Origin: Sitta carolinensis
Taxonomy: Eukaryota > Chordata > Aves > Passeriformes > Sittidae
DNA: 64,000 bases
Direction of reading: 5' to 3'
NCBI GenBank assembly: GCA_032173965.1
Contig: CM063295.1
Location: 930,001-994,000, forward strand
Shown: positions 24,276 through 36,900 of the stretch, piece by piece
How the letters are laid out: every line of letters starts with the position of its first letter
Position numbering within the stretch: position 1 is the stretch's first letter
Made by a program: the position numbers and the translations under genes
The notes under the pieces: model-generated
Seen by the model: the letters and a program-made list of their open reading frames with translations, nothing else
Told to the model about the DNA's origin: nothing
Database searches by the model: none

Positions 24276-27200
24276 TCTGTGCTGCTGTGTCCTCTGGGAA
24301 AGTGCAGACAGCTGGGGTGGCAACAGGAAGATCCCTGTCTCCTCCCTGCAGGAGTTTCCTTGGTGCCAGCTCAGTTATGTCTCCCTTACCTTGCCCTTGG
24401 CTTCCCAGCACACTGCCAGCAGCCCAAACAAGTGACTTATCGGATTTAGGTGCTGGCAGAGATCTTTGAGCTTGACAGAATGCCCAAAGCTGCCAGTTCT
24501 TCAACCTCTTAATGAAATTAGGCTGTCCCTTTCCATTTACACACGTCTTGGATCCTGGAGTGATGCCTCTTGAGAAGCCATGCTAGAGTCCTGGGAGATA
24601 CCTTGGAGCCCTTTCAGCTCTAAATTGCCAGGTCCAATGCAGCAGCTTTAAGAGATCTTGGCTGTTGGCACACCTGTGGGAAGTGGCCCTGGGGACACCA
24701 GCTGCCTCTCTGGGCTGCCTTTGGGCAGTGCAGGCAGAGCCTGCCCATGTGTCCCAGGCCACGCAGCCTCCCCAGCTCCCACCACAGCAGGAGGTTTACC
24801 CAGGCAGAGAGGAGCAATGGTAGCTGAAATTCCCAGCCATGTCTCCTCCATGCTGGTGGTGCACCAAGGAGGGTGCCTATCAAGGGCCTGGGGCTCTGTA
24901 ACACCCAGCGGGGACACAGGGACAGAGCAGGGACACCCTGGGGACACTTTGCCGGAGGCTGGTGTGGGTAGAGGCTGTGCCAGCTCCTTGCAGAGCACTG
25001 CCAGGGAAATCACACTTAAGGAGAGCAGAAATTAGGAAGAGCAGCAGGAACTCTGGAAAGCTCCTTCCTGTGTCATACTTCTCAGCCATGGAGATTTTCC
25101 TGTGTCTGAGCACTTCAAGGGGAGTCTATTTCACTGTGCATCTTCCCAGCACTTAAAGGGCAAAGTGGTACACCAGGAGACTCCAACCTGGCAGCCAAGA
25201 CTGGGGGGCTGCAGGCTGGCATGCCTCGCAGTAAAACGGAATAGGAAATCCACCCTGGGGAAAAGAAACCAAAGAGATCTGGTCCTTGGCAAGTCTGGGG
25301 GGAGCAAGAGAAGGTGTTGGATCCACTCACCCACTTTAATCGGAACCACCATCCTGGCATTTTACTCCTGGGCAATGGCTCTCCAGGATAAAAAACGCCA
25401 GTCCCAGGGCCGCACCATGCAGCACTGCAGCAAAGTTAAGGATGGGAAGAAAAGAGGACAAGATGGAAAATGCTCTCAACAGAGATTGGGTGTGTCTGTC
25501 CCTGCACCACAGTTCCCAGGATGTGTCCAGGGAAGCCCTCGCTGCATGTCCCTGAGCCACCAGCTGCTCTGGAGAAAGGTGCCACTGGGCATCGTGGGGT
25601 GTGTGCCCTGCTCATGCTCCTTCCTCCCTTGCAGGGAGCAGCAGGAGGCTGAGATGGAGAGAGGGAGCAGTGCAGATGTGGTTGCACAAGGACAGCGGTA
25701 GTGAATGCCAGCCAAAATCCTTGCCTGGATACTGCCCAGGGTGGCAGGGCTGTGGGGAGAGCAGAGGAACTGAAGGAGGAATTACTTAACCAAGTTCTTC
25801 TCCCCAAGGTCTGAGTTTGGCTGGTGGCTGGGAGATTAGGGGCCAGAGCATCCTGTGTCAGACCCACACTGGCATGGCTGCCCTGGGGACTCACTGGCAC
25901 ACACCCCTGCACCCCAGTGCCCCTGCCAACCTGTCCTGCATTTTGGGTGTTGTTTGGATGGGGAAGGGGAAGCCCTTGATGGACAGAGATAAGATGGTTT
26001 TGTGATCCATCCAGTACCTTTAGCACAGGTTAAACCCTGAAACCATGTATGGGGTGAGCAGGGCTGAGGTTTCTGAACGCAGATGGTCAGAAGCAGCAGG
26101 ATGGATGTCCCCAGTGCTGCTGACAGGTTGGCCCCTGTGGCTGCCCCTTGGGAATAACCCCATAGGAGATGAGGGTGACAAGAGCTGACAAGGAAAGGTG
26201 GCGGAGAACAGCTTGAGCCATGATCTCAGGGACACAGATGCCAGCAGCACGCAGCAGGAGCAGGGCTGATAATTTTGGCAGATGGGCTGGTTCTTCCTTC
26301 CAGGGGCTGGTGTGAGAGGTCAGAGAGGGACATCTCCCAGGCAAGTGCTTTCCCACTGCTTAATCCCCACTGTCCCTGCTGCCTCCTCTCTGCCTGATCC
26401 CCACTGCTTGATTCCTCACTGCCTGATCCTGACTTTTTCTGGTTTTTCCCATGTTCCTGCAGAGTCTCCTGCACACTCTCAGCCTTGGGTGTGAGCTGAG
26501 TCACTGCAATGCCACTGCACCTCATTGCAACATCTCCTGTCTTCTGTTCTAGGTGCCATGAGGAGCCTGTAAATACTTTCTTTGGCAAGATTTTTGTTTT
26601 GATCTAATGGCTCAGCTTCCTTCAAAGGCAGGCACAAAGAGGCACTGCGTGAGGCAACAGGGAAGGTCACAGGGAGAACTGAGGCAGCTGTAATTGGGAA
26701 GGATCAAACCCGGGCTTGAGCAGGGGTGTGGCCAGGTGGCTTAGCCCAGGCTGGCACGAGGCTCCAGCATGTCACCACAGGCAATGACTGTCCCAGATCC
26801 TCCCCAGGCCCAGAGTTACCTGTGACTACTCAGCTGGTTGCTGGCCTCACCTGAGACAAGGACAGGGGGTCTGTGATGACACAGGTGCTGGGTAAGACCA
26901 CACCATTCCCGAGGTGGCCAAGGCAGGATGACATGCAGAAGGTGGCACACAATGGGCAAAGGCAAACCAGGAGAGGACGAGCCAGGCCATGCTTGGAGGG
27001 AAGGCATGTGCCATCCCCACGCCTGGCCAACCTGCATCATCCGCATCTCAAAACGCTCGTGTGGCTCTGCTGAGGGATAATAACTGAGCCAGGCAGCTCC
27101 TTCCTGCCTCTGAGCACTGTAATGAGCTTTGCTGTGTGCCACTAAGGACATGAGTGTGAGCAAGGAAGCTTTGCTGTGGTCTGGTGGCTGCTCAGTCACC

Positions 27201-27756
27201 CATGGGAGTTTCAGTTCCTCTGGTGTCTGTGGAACCAGATGGGGGAGGGCAGGAACAGGGCTCCCAGCTGCAGCTCTGAAGATGGGCACTGGGTCCAGGC
27301 CTCTCCCAGTGCAGCCCAGTGGGAGATGACATCTGGGCACAGGACAGACAGTCAGAACGTCATCTGCAAGCACACTATCAGGGCCAGACCCACAGCTGTG
27401 ACTAGCTCCAGGTGTCCTGAGGTGCCAAAATTCAGCTTTGGCCATCGTCATGGTTAAAAGGCACCAAAGTGGAGAGTGGGATCTCCGAGCTCAGGGGGTC
27501 CCAGCAGTGCAGTCACGAGTGCCACTCTCTGTACAGGCATCATCTTAACACCAATGCTGCTGATTCCTGCTCCCATACCTAGACACCTTCACCCTTGCCC
27601 TGGTTCTCAGTTGATTTCCTCCTCTCCCAGGGCCAGTCAGGGTCCAGCAAGCAGCTACAAATCCCCAAGATCAGAGAGGAACAGAGTTCAGTTTCCAAAG
27701 AAGTCATACTCAAAGCCATCACTGTGGCATTCAGCTACATGGAGTCCCCAAAAAAT

Positions 27757-27950
27757 TATAGAATCATAAAATCATAGAATCATTTAGGTTGAAAAAGCTA
27801 AGATCAAGCCCAGCTGTTCCTCCAGCACTGCCAAGGCCACCACTAAAACATGTCCCCAACTGTCCCATCTACGTGATTTTTGAACACCTCCAGGGACTCT
27901 ACAATTTTCTCAGCAGCCTGTTCTAATGCCTGAATTCCATGTCTTTATCT
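27757..27950 (-). mobile_element. CR1 LINE 3' fragment with octamer-type tail
   Basis: Begins with a tandem of ATAGAATCAT-type units (27760-27783), the reverse complement of the CR1 terminal microsatellite. It continues as diverged CR1 through 'tttgaacacctccaggga'. Confidence 0.85.
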
Positions 27951-28539
27951 TGTGGAAAAAAAGCAGTGGCTGCGGGCTTCCCTGCTTCCTACCTGCCATG
28001 GCCTGGGGCAGGCTGGATTCACTGGGGCATCCCAAATCCCCCCCAGCACTCACAGCTCCAGATGGCTGCCCAAGGGGTACCCCGTGTCCCTTGTTCAGTA
28101 GAGCTGCCTCGAGCCTTGTCCCCATTGCAATCCCCTTTCCCCTCCCTTCTCTTCCTCCTCCCTCTCCCCACTCTTTGCAAACTTTCCCCACTTTGGTGTT
28201 CTCAGCACCAGCTGCACCTTCTCCTGCCAACTAGGCAGCCAGCAGGCCGGGTGGGCAGGGTAGCTAGACACCAGCAACTGTGAGCCACTCCACTGCTGGC
28301 ACTTTAATCCTTATCTGGAACATTCCACCTGACCCCTGGAGTGGCTTGGGAGTGCCGCATTCCCACGCACGGGAGCTGGCACCTGCTTCTAAAAACCAGG
28401 GCAACAGGGCAGGGCCTGGTGTGGAGTGCTGCTGTTCGGGAGTGGGCTGGACGGACAGATGGACATGGCAGCAATGCCCCTGCACTGGGAATTGCCACAG
28501 CCACTGCCAGCCACCCCCTCCCCACAGCACGTGTGAGTT

Positions 28540-29095
28540 CCTGTCATGTACACACACAGCCCCTTGCACACACACAGAGCCTAACACACACACAGAGCCC
28601 TACACACACACACAGAGAGCCCTACACACACACACAGAGACCTAGACACACACACAGAGACACTCACACACACACACACAGCCTACACACACACACACGG
28701 CCCCTTGCACCCACTCAGGTGTCCAAGTGGGCAGGTGTGAATGTGTGTGTCCCACACCCAGCACACGTGAAATGCCCAGTGCATGCACACACAGCTGTGC
28801 AATGCCCAGGTGTGCACCCACACAGCAGCATGGGGCACACACACATACAGACATACACACACATACACCTGGCACACGTGCAATGCCTGGGGCACACACA
28901 GGTGCACAGTGCTCTGTACACACACACACAGGTGCATGCAATGCCCACACTGAGAATTCACACACATACATATGAACGCACACAGTGGCATACACGTGCA
29001 TGCACGCACATACACATATGCAAACACATGCAGTGTACCTGTGTACACACACATGCACACAGGTGTACACGTGTACACACACACACACACACAGA
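28540..29095. repeat. CA/TG-rich microsatellite tract
   Basis: Imperfect (CA)n with interspersed variant units (ACACACAGAG, ACACATACAC and similar) over about 550 bases, leading directly into the 46-bp minisatellite. The long open frames over it come from the repeat. Confidence 0.93.
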
Positions 29096-29650
29096 GGTAA
29101 CCTGTGTACACACGCACCTGTGTACGCACACACGCACTCAGGTATACCTGTGTACACACGCACCTGTGTACGCACACACACACACAGGTATACCTGTGTA
29201 CACACGCACCTGTGTACGCACACACGCACTCAGGTATACCTGTGTACACACGCACCTGTGTACGCACACACGCACTCAGGTATACCTGTGTACACACGCA
29301 CCTGTGTACGCACACACGCACTCAGGTATACCTGTGTACACACGCACCTGTGTACGCACACACGCACTCAGGTATACCTGTGTACACACGCACCTGTGTA
29401 CGCACACCACGCACTCAGGTATACCTGTGTACACACGCACCTGTGTACGCACACACGCACTCAGGTATACCTGTGTACACACGCACCTGTGTACGCACAC
29501 ACACACCAGAGGTATACCTGTGTACACACGCACCTGTGTACGCACACACGCACTCAGGTATACCTGTGTACACACGCACCTGTGTACGCACACACGCACT
29601 CAGGTATACCTGTGTACACACGCACCTGTGTACGCACACACGCACTCACG
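29095..29650. repeat. 46-bp minisatellite (about 12 copies) upstream of the ABCA3 CpG island
   Basis: Unit of 46 bases with landmarks GGTATACCTGTGTACAC, GCACCTGTGTACGCAC and CACGCACTCA. Copies begin at 29141, 29187, 29233, 29279 and so on to about 29603. It contains the short palindromes AGGTATACCT and GTGTACAC and long purine-pyrimidine alternation. It directly abuts CpG-island DNA. Confidence 0.95.
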
Positions 29651-30110
29651 CACTCGCATGTCCTCGCCCTCTCGCGGTCCCGCCCCTCCCGGCGCGTGCG
29701 CGTGCCGCGGTCCCGCGGCGGGCGCGGGCGAGGCCGGACGGAGCCGGAGCCGCAGCCGGAGCCGCCCGGCCCGGTGAGTGAGCGGGGGGTGATGGGCGCC
29801 GGCACCGGCAGTAGCACGGGGGGTGATGAGTGCCGGGGGGTGATGGCAGCAGGAGCGGGGAGTTCGGGCGGGGCGGGGATGCGTGGGGCCGCGGCCTCTG
29901 GGCCGGCCGGCGGAGCGGCCCCGCCCGGAGCTGCGGCAGTGCCGGGGCTCTTGGCCGGCTCCTCCCGCCTCCGCGCTCCGGCGCGGCTCGGCTCCATGGC
30001 GGCGGTGGCTCCTGCGCGCGTCGCGTCCCGTAGGCTGCGGCGGATGGAGGCGCGGGGTGGAGGCGGCGCCGCGCGGGCTCCGCCGGGGATGCTCGGGCAA
30101 CTGCAAACTC
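29650..30110 (+). promoter_or_regulatory. ABCA3: CpG island with probable ABCA3 non-coding first exon
   Basis: GC-rich, CpG-dense segment. A strong donor (CCCG|GTGAGTGAG) ends a putative non-coding exon at 29773. The next plus-strand gene is ABCA3, whose ATG exon has its own acceptor at 33897-33898, so an upstream non-coding exon must exist; this island is the best candidate. The link is inference. Confidence 0.55.
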
Positions 30111-33100
30111 GCTGGGCAAACCACCAGTGTTGTTTTTAAGGCAAAGGGGTTGACCAGCTCTTGCAGCAGCTTTGTCTCCCCTCTCCTGCTGCTGCCCCAG
30201 CACAAAGGCAGTTACAGACACAACCATGGAGCCCATCAAGCTCCCTATGCCCACTGACCCACTCCCACCGCAGGGCAGCAGCTGGGCATAAGCCAAACCC
30301 TCATTCGGCCAACAGGATCCAGCCCCGGCTCTCTTCTTTATTTCAAGGCCTGAAGTTCCTCTCTGGGTCAAAGCCAAACTCACATGTCTGTCGGGCACTG
30401 AGCGTTGGGTTTGTAGAGGGCTCTGAGGTTGCTGGTCCCTGCAGCAGGACCCAACACCCCACCAGTCTTACAGCCTCTTAGAAAGTTTTATTACTGTTTG
30501 CACAACCAAGGTGAGGTTTTTATGGCCTGGCTGTATTGTGACTCCCGGATCTCTGTGAACACTGAGAGGGTGAAAACACCCCAGCAACAAGAGCTGTGTG
30601 TCACTGAACATTCATGGCTGGTCTGGTGGCTGCTGGCCCTGGTTGATCTTTGCAGGACCTGGGACTTTCTAGACACACCTCGGAAATCACTTGCTTTTCC
30701 TGAAAACAGTGGCCATAAAAAGCCCTTGCCCTGCTATGGCTGCTTAATTTCCAGCACAGACACTGTGGGGAGCAGAGAGGAATTTCCTGCTCCAGTGACA
30801 GTGTGGAAAGTACCCAGGGACTGACAGCCCTTGCCAGGTGTGTGATGCTACCACCCTGGGCATCACGTGCTCCTCAGCACGGCTTTGGAGGTGCAGGCAC
30901 CTGGCAGCTCATCTTGTAGGGGTGACAAGGTGTCTCTGTCAACCGACAGGAAGAAACACCCGGTTTATATTAAAAAAGGCAACGTCTGCCATTTCCAGGG
31001 CTGGTTTCTATGGGAACGGGACATCAGAAGAGCAGAAATGCAGTGTGTGCTCTAAAATAACTGCCAGCTCCTGGGAGCATGTGGCCTTTGCTTGGCCCTT
31101 TCCGCTGAGGCAGTGGCCGGGCACAGCCACCTCCTGGCGGTGTGGAAGTGGGTCAGGATGCTGTTGCCTTGATCCCTGCCAATCCTCAGCCTGTCCTCAT
31201 CTAAATCCACTGGCAGAGGGGTTCTGGTCCAGGCTGGCAGCTGGTGCCACCACATTATCCAGCACAGCTTGGTACTGCGGCAGGGTCTGGTGGGGACTAG
31301 GTGGTGAGGACCAGTCTCATATCCACTCATGCAGGCTGTGGGCAGGCAGGAGTGTCTCCTTCCTCACTGACCTCTGGTGATGGCCAGGGTGTGTCCACAC
31401 TCAAGCGTGTCACACCTCCTGCTGTGGTCAGATGCAGAGAGCAGGGAGAGGAGCTGGGTTGTTCTCCCAGAAGCTGTGGTGGTGGTCGCCTGTCTCTTTT
31501 CCCAGACCTTTGGCCCTGCCTCTTGGTGGGAAAGTCAGTCTTATCTTGTAGTGCTTGAGGTCAGGTGGGAGCATCTCTGGTGGAGACAACCCAATGTGCT
31601 GCCCAGGTCCTCCTGCAAGGCACCTTGGTGCCTCTGAGGCCATTAGCAACCTGTGGCACTCAGCCCTCCTCTCCTGCCGAAGATGGGCCCAGACATGGAC
31701 CCTGGGCCCTGCCTGAGCTGCCTCTGGTCATGGACATCTGAGATCCAGGCAGCACCTCCCAAAACAGGTTTTCTCTTTCGGGTTGGAAAAAAATGATGTT
31801 TCGAATACCAAAACCTGGAAAACCATTTTTGCTCTCAAATCCAGTAAGACCTTTTGTAACTTAGCTTCTTCCTCCTCTCATCGTCCAGCAAGCGAAAGGT
31901 CCAGAATGAGTTTTCTTGGAACACTTAAAAACTTGGAAAATATTTACTGGCAGTAATGGAGTTTTCAGTCTTTGCACAGTGTTTGTGTTACCCAAGAGCT
32001 GCTTGACATTTCCCAGCAGCAGCTGTAAGACCCGTGGGGGCGGTTGGGGGGGCAGCTTGAGTTTGAGGGTGCGGTGCTGCGAGCAGGATTTGGGATCTCT
32101 GTGAGGGCAGCAGCCTGCTCCTGCCTGACCTGCAGCATTTCCCTCTTTAAAGTGAGCCACAACTTTGATTCCTTTGGTTTGCTCTGGATTCCTTCAAGGG
32201 GATGCATGACAAAGGTTTCTGCCTGGGGGGGGGAGCTTATTTGGGACTGTTTCAGATACTGCTTTGTGGGGATGTGTGTGTGGGCCTGGGGTCCTGCTAA
32301 GGGATCCTGTGGCACAGCATGGACTGTTCTGCTTGGCCACATGTGGACCAGAGGTCAGATGGAGACATGGCACTTTGTGAGGCGCTTGAAGGTGCCTTTG
32401 CCAAGTCCCCATTGCTAATCCTTTGCTGCTTTGCTCTGGGAGGGGGTTCTGATGGACTTTTGGGGTCTGAAGTATAAGATTTTTTTCTGCTTTTTCCTGC
32501 CTGGAGAACGATCCTTCAACACAGATGTCCCTGCTGTCGTGGGAATCTGTCTATTGTGCATGGAGTGGCAAAGAGATGGTGGGGTTTTTGTGCTCTGAGA
32601 ACACATCTGGGCTTAGCATTGGGGCTGGGAAGGTGCTTGCAAAGGCAGGAGAAGGCTCCTGGGTTTAGGGTTGAGCCCGGGAAGATGTGTGCCAGGGCAG
32701 GAGGAGGCTCCTGGGTGTAGGGTTGGGGCTGGAAGGTGTGTGCCAAGGCTGGAAAAGGCTCCTGGAGAGCTCAAGGAGCTGGTGGCAGAGAGCAGGTGAG
32801 GCAGGTGGTGTTGTTGCTGTGCCTGCAGCCCTGGGTGAGTCTCAGGTTGCTCTGTTGCCACCGGAGCTGTGCTCGCTGTGTGCATTCACCGGCAGCAGCA
32901 CGGGAGCCAAGGTTGGCAGGTTGGGTTAGCAAACTCCCCTGCTCTTGGTGTGACACCCTGAAACCCATGCTGAGGTTGCTGGGTGTCAGCTGCATCCAAG
33001 GAGCTGATACCATCCCAGCCGGGGCTGGAGAATGTGCTGTGGAGCATCTGCCAGGGTGTTGCTCGTGGGTTTTGTGCCCGTCCGTGTCCCTGTGGCAGCT

Positions 33101-33898
33101 TTCGGTGCTGCCAGGCTTTGGAGCGCCAGCTCAGAGCTGACCCCGCAGCTGCCCGCTGTGATCCTGCCGGGATTTGCCGTGCTCAGAGGCTGGCACTGAT
33201 CGGTGGGGGCTACCGAGAGGCTCTGCTCGTGTCAGGACTGCCCTTTCCTTCTCCGTGCCGCTCTGCTAGCTCAAAATCCCAGCCAGTCTCCTGGTAGGAC
33301 ACCACTGCTCCGTCAGGAAATGCCACTGCAAATGGAGACACAAACAACTTGAAGGGATGGCGGATACTTCCCCGAGAGGGGGAGGAGGCGGCGGGGAATC
33401 GTCCTCAAGCACCGACCTTTCCTTGTGCTTGCCTGCCCTTTTCTCATCCTCGCCTCTCCGAGCAGAGTTTCTGCTGGGAAAGCACCGGCAGTGTTGCAGA
33501 ACCAACCCTTCGCATGGCAGGAGGTGGAGGCACAACTTGGAATGTCCACCCATCCCAAAATAATAGGCTGCCAGTGGTTTGACAGCCTTCCTGGGGCTGG
33601 TGGTTGTGGTTCTGTAACCCTATGCTCCTGCAGCTCGAGGAAAGCTGTTCCTGTCTGCTGCTGGGAAGGGCCCAGGTATTGAAACAGCAGCTTCCATCTC
33701 TGGGAACAGCCCTGCCAGAAACCAGGGGCTCTTACTCTTCGAAGAGGGAACACAGTGGTTATGTTGCCCTGTTTGGGGTCAAGCCAGCTGCTGTGGCAGA
33801 GAGCGAGCTGCCCTGGGCTGGATGGGGGATGGGATGCTGCCCTCCTACTGCCCAGCTCCAGCAGCACCTGGCACTCATGGCTCTCTCCTCTCCTCCAG
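30110..33898 (+). other. ABCA3: Probable first intron of ABCA3
   Basis: Runs between the candidate CpG-island exon and the ATG exon. I see no exon or confident transposon apart from a small three-copy tandem repeat at 32622-32765. Confidence 0.45.
32622..32765. repeat. 51/52-bp imperfect tandem repeat, three copies
   Basis: Three adjacent units sharing 'ggctcctggg', 'tagggttg' and 'ggaagatgtgtgcca'/'ggaaggtgcttgcaa', spaced 51-52 bases apart. Confidence 0.8.
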
Positions 33899-33946
33899 GG
33901 TCCTGCAGAGCGGTGGTGGCGGCGCTGGGCCCCTTCTGATGGGAGG
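33899..33946 (+). promoter_or_regulatory. ABCA3: ABCA3 5' UTR segment with overlapping upstream ATG
   Basis: Acceptor AG at 33897-33898 precedes the ATG exon. An ATG at 33939-33941 lies eight bases upstream of the main ATG (33947) in another frame and would read past the main start. The main ATG has A at -3 and G at +4; the upstream one has C at -3. Confidence 0.7.
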
Positions 33947-36900
33947 ATGGTTGTGCTCAGACAGTTTAGGCTGCTGCTCTGGAAGAACTACATCCTGCAG
34001 GTAGGCTGTCACTGAATCCCGGGGGCTGCTTCTGCCATCACTAAATGGGGATACATCAGAGTTTGCCCAGCCTCTGACTCCTCCAGGAAACCTCCCCCAT
34101 GGACACAGGGCATCTCTAGGAGAAAAACTGGGTTATTTGTGCACATCTTTTGTGCCGGGCTGTGTGACCTTACAGGCTGTGCTCTGTACTCAAGTTTCCT
34201 TATCCCCGCCATCCCCCGCCTGCCCTCTGGCAATGAGCTCAGCTCCCGTTTTCCTGGGACAGGGTAACCCACACCCCACCCGGGTGACAGTCGAGTTTTT
34301 TGAGCCAGTCTCATTGCACAGCCTCCTCTGGGAGTGCTGGTGCCTCCAAAACCCACTGGACCCCTAGGGGTTTTTTCCTCCATTGCTTTCTTCCAGTCTC
34401 AGGCGCAGCTTTTAGGGGTCTTAAAAACATTAAACCACTGGCACCCACTGCCAGCCCTCGTCTCACCGTGGCAGCTGGGTGGTTCTGAGGGATTTGGGGA
34501 GCTCAGGGCTGGCAGGTCCCGGCTGGTGCTGGCCGAGGCCGCAGCCCCTTTAAGCAGCGTGTGGGTGTTCCCGGGCGGATGCTGTGGCTCCCCTGGGACC
34601 TGGAGCCAGCCTTGGCAGAGTGCTGGGGAAGAGGGGGGAGCAGGGGTGGCTGCAGTCTGGCTTTACGCTTTCAATTACCCGTCTGCAGCTCAGTACAGCG
34701 TTGCTGTAAAAATAAACCAAAGGAAGAGGGAAGTTCTGGCTGCATCCGGCCTTCCGGCAGGCACGGAACAGGGAGCAGGGCTCGGAGGGGATGAAAGGGA
34801 CTGGCAGCAAGGATGATTTGCAGCCAGGAGTATCACTCATCCCCTCTGCAGGGGAAAAGCAGTTTTCTGGGTGTGCCCCAGGGTGTGGACACATCTAAGT
34901 GTGTTTTCCAAGGCCCCAGTCTGACTCAGGTCTGCTGTGCTGGGATACAGCTAGAAGTCCTGTTCCTGATGAATACACAGAGCTCCCAAGTCACCTCCAC
35001 CCCGCTGTGAGGATGGGTGCTGGCACACGTGGCTCTCCAGAGCTGCTCTGACCAGGTGGAGGTGGTGATTATGGATGAGTATCATCCTACACCCCTGGAG
35101 TACAGCGCTTGAATGACTTTTGCCGCAGGGCTGGTGAATAATGTGTATGAGCATGCAAGTTTGGGGAGGCAGAGAGCTGTTCTGGAGGCAGCCCAGGAGA
35201 TAGGGAGAGGTTTAGTATGATAGTAAATCAGCGGGAGGCAGCTGGGCTGCCAGGCCTGCGTTATAAACTCATCAGACATCTGCAGCATTCACTTTTATAA
35301 GCGTGGCTTTGGGAAAGCTCCTTTTTCCTTGCCTGCCCAAAGTTGCTGCCACCTGCCTATGCTGCCGGGGCTGGCTGTGGCTGGAGCAGACTGTTCCTCC
35401 CAGGGGAAACCCCAAGAGGTGTTTTGGGCTTTGGCAGTGGGTGCTGAGAGCCAGGGTAATGGATAGTCCACATATCATCTCCTGACAAACTATCCAAGAT
35501 CCTGTTCATCCTGGCTTCTGCAGGGCTGTCTCCCTTCCCAGGGTGTTCAGGCTGTGCTCAGGGCTCTCTGCCTGCCCCGTTGGAGACTCTGCCTGCCTGA
35601 GCCTGCCCTATGGCTGCTGGATAAAACCCACTTCCTGAGAGAGCAAAGAGACTACAGCTCTTGATGCTCCTCTTTGCAGCCTGGCAAAGGGCAGGGTGGA
35701 AAATCCCCATGTCTTGTGAAGCCCAAATTAACCAGAGGCCTCAGAAAAGGTTAATGCTGCTGCTGCTGGAGGCATGTGCTCCAAGTGAGCAGCCATGAAC
35801 CCCTGTGGCCAGGGACATCTCTGAACTGTCACTTCTGTGGCTGAGGCTGAGTGTGCTGTGCTGCTCTTGAGCCTGGCCTGGGGTGAAGGCAGCTCAGTTT
35901 GCAGGAGGAAATCACAGAATGGTTTGGATTGGATTTGTTCCCGTCCCACTGCCTTGCCATGGGCAGGGATGCTTTCCACTAGACCAGGTTGCTCAGATGA
36001 CCGCAGTTCCCCTGGGCCACAAGTTTGAAATGCTGATTGACCTGGGTTGGATGATAATGCACCTGTGTTGGCTGGGAGGTGTTACTAGCTAGGGGGCATT
36101 GTGTAGGAGAAGTAGCCCTGGGGGAATTGATGGATGAAGCTCCAGAATGCAGGGCTTGAGTTCATTCTCCAGTTGCTTGAACCTCGATAAAAAAAAGAGC
36201 CCACTGTGTGTTGTGCAGTAGTGGCTTGGGTATGCCCATGGATGTGATGGCCGTGCTGCAGCCGCCCTGTATCCAGAGGCACTGCTGAGCCCCATCCTGG
36301 GATGCAGATCCCATGTCCAGCTGTCTGGAGCAACTCAGATCCAGCAGGAAAAGTTGCACTGGTTCCAGCAGTGTTGCTGCACGTGGCAGAGCCCCAGGGC
36401 ACAGGGGAGGAGCAAAGGACCAGCTTGGGTCATTCAACCCAGCATGGTGGTGAGGAAGGCTCTGATGGAGGCTGTTTAGAGCTGGAGCAGTGCTTAGGAT
36501 AGGGAACACCTTGGCTGGAGAGTCCTGAAGGATGAAGGGAACCAGCACAGTGTCATTCCTGGCCTCTGGAAAAACCCAGGTTGTGAAACCTTGTGGAATG
36601 CAAGAACGCTATTGCTCCTTTTTGTTCTCGTGCCCTGAACCTTGTCACTGCACTCATCTACCTTCTGTGTTTGCATCTTCTTTCTTCTCTCTTGAGAGAG
36701 ATATGCTATTTATGCTATAAATGGGCAAGTGTCTGTTATCCCTGCAAGTATAGATCCATATTTTACATCCTTAACCCCATATTTGTGTCTTCCCCTGGCC
36801 TGCAGAAGCGGCAGATCCTGGTGACGGTGATCGAGGTGTGCCTGCCGCTGCTCTTCGCTGCCATCCTGATCGCGCTGCGGCACCGCGTGCACTCCATCAG

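Larger units (their letters stand above)
22045..28500. other. Intergenic region between VRK3 and ABCA3, no gene supported
   Basis: No exon chain, RNA gene or conserved protein is recognisable on either strand. There are CR1 fragments at 24210-24275 and 27757-27950. A decayed LINE-like stretch is possible around 23235-23560, and a CR1-like trace occurs near 23820-23870. Two unspliced minus-strand open frames of about 200 codons (25436-26026 and 26816-27451) have no recognisable domain or flanking gene structure. Confidence 0.5.

Noticed and set aside
25436..26026. Minus-strand unspliced open frame of 196 codons
   Set aside because: Low-complexity composition, no recognisable family, no supporting gene structure.
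26816..27451. Minus-strand unspliced open frame of 211 codons
   Set aside because: No recognisable domain, no promoter, splice or poly(A) context; GC-rich bird DNA often has chance frames of this length.
29095..29650. Regularly spaced repeat reminiscent of a CRISPR array
   Set aside because: There are no unique spacers; the whole 46-bp unit is repeated, in a eukaryotic genome.
28341..30139. Plus-strand open frames of 478 and 384 codons, Cys/His/Thr-rich
   Set aside because: Pure translation of CA repeats and the 46-bp minisatellite; no conserved domain, and they run into a CpG island.
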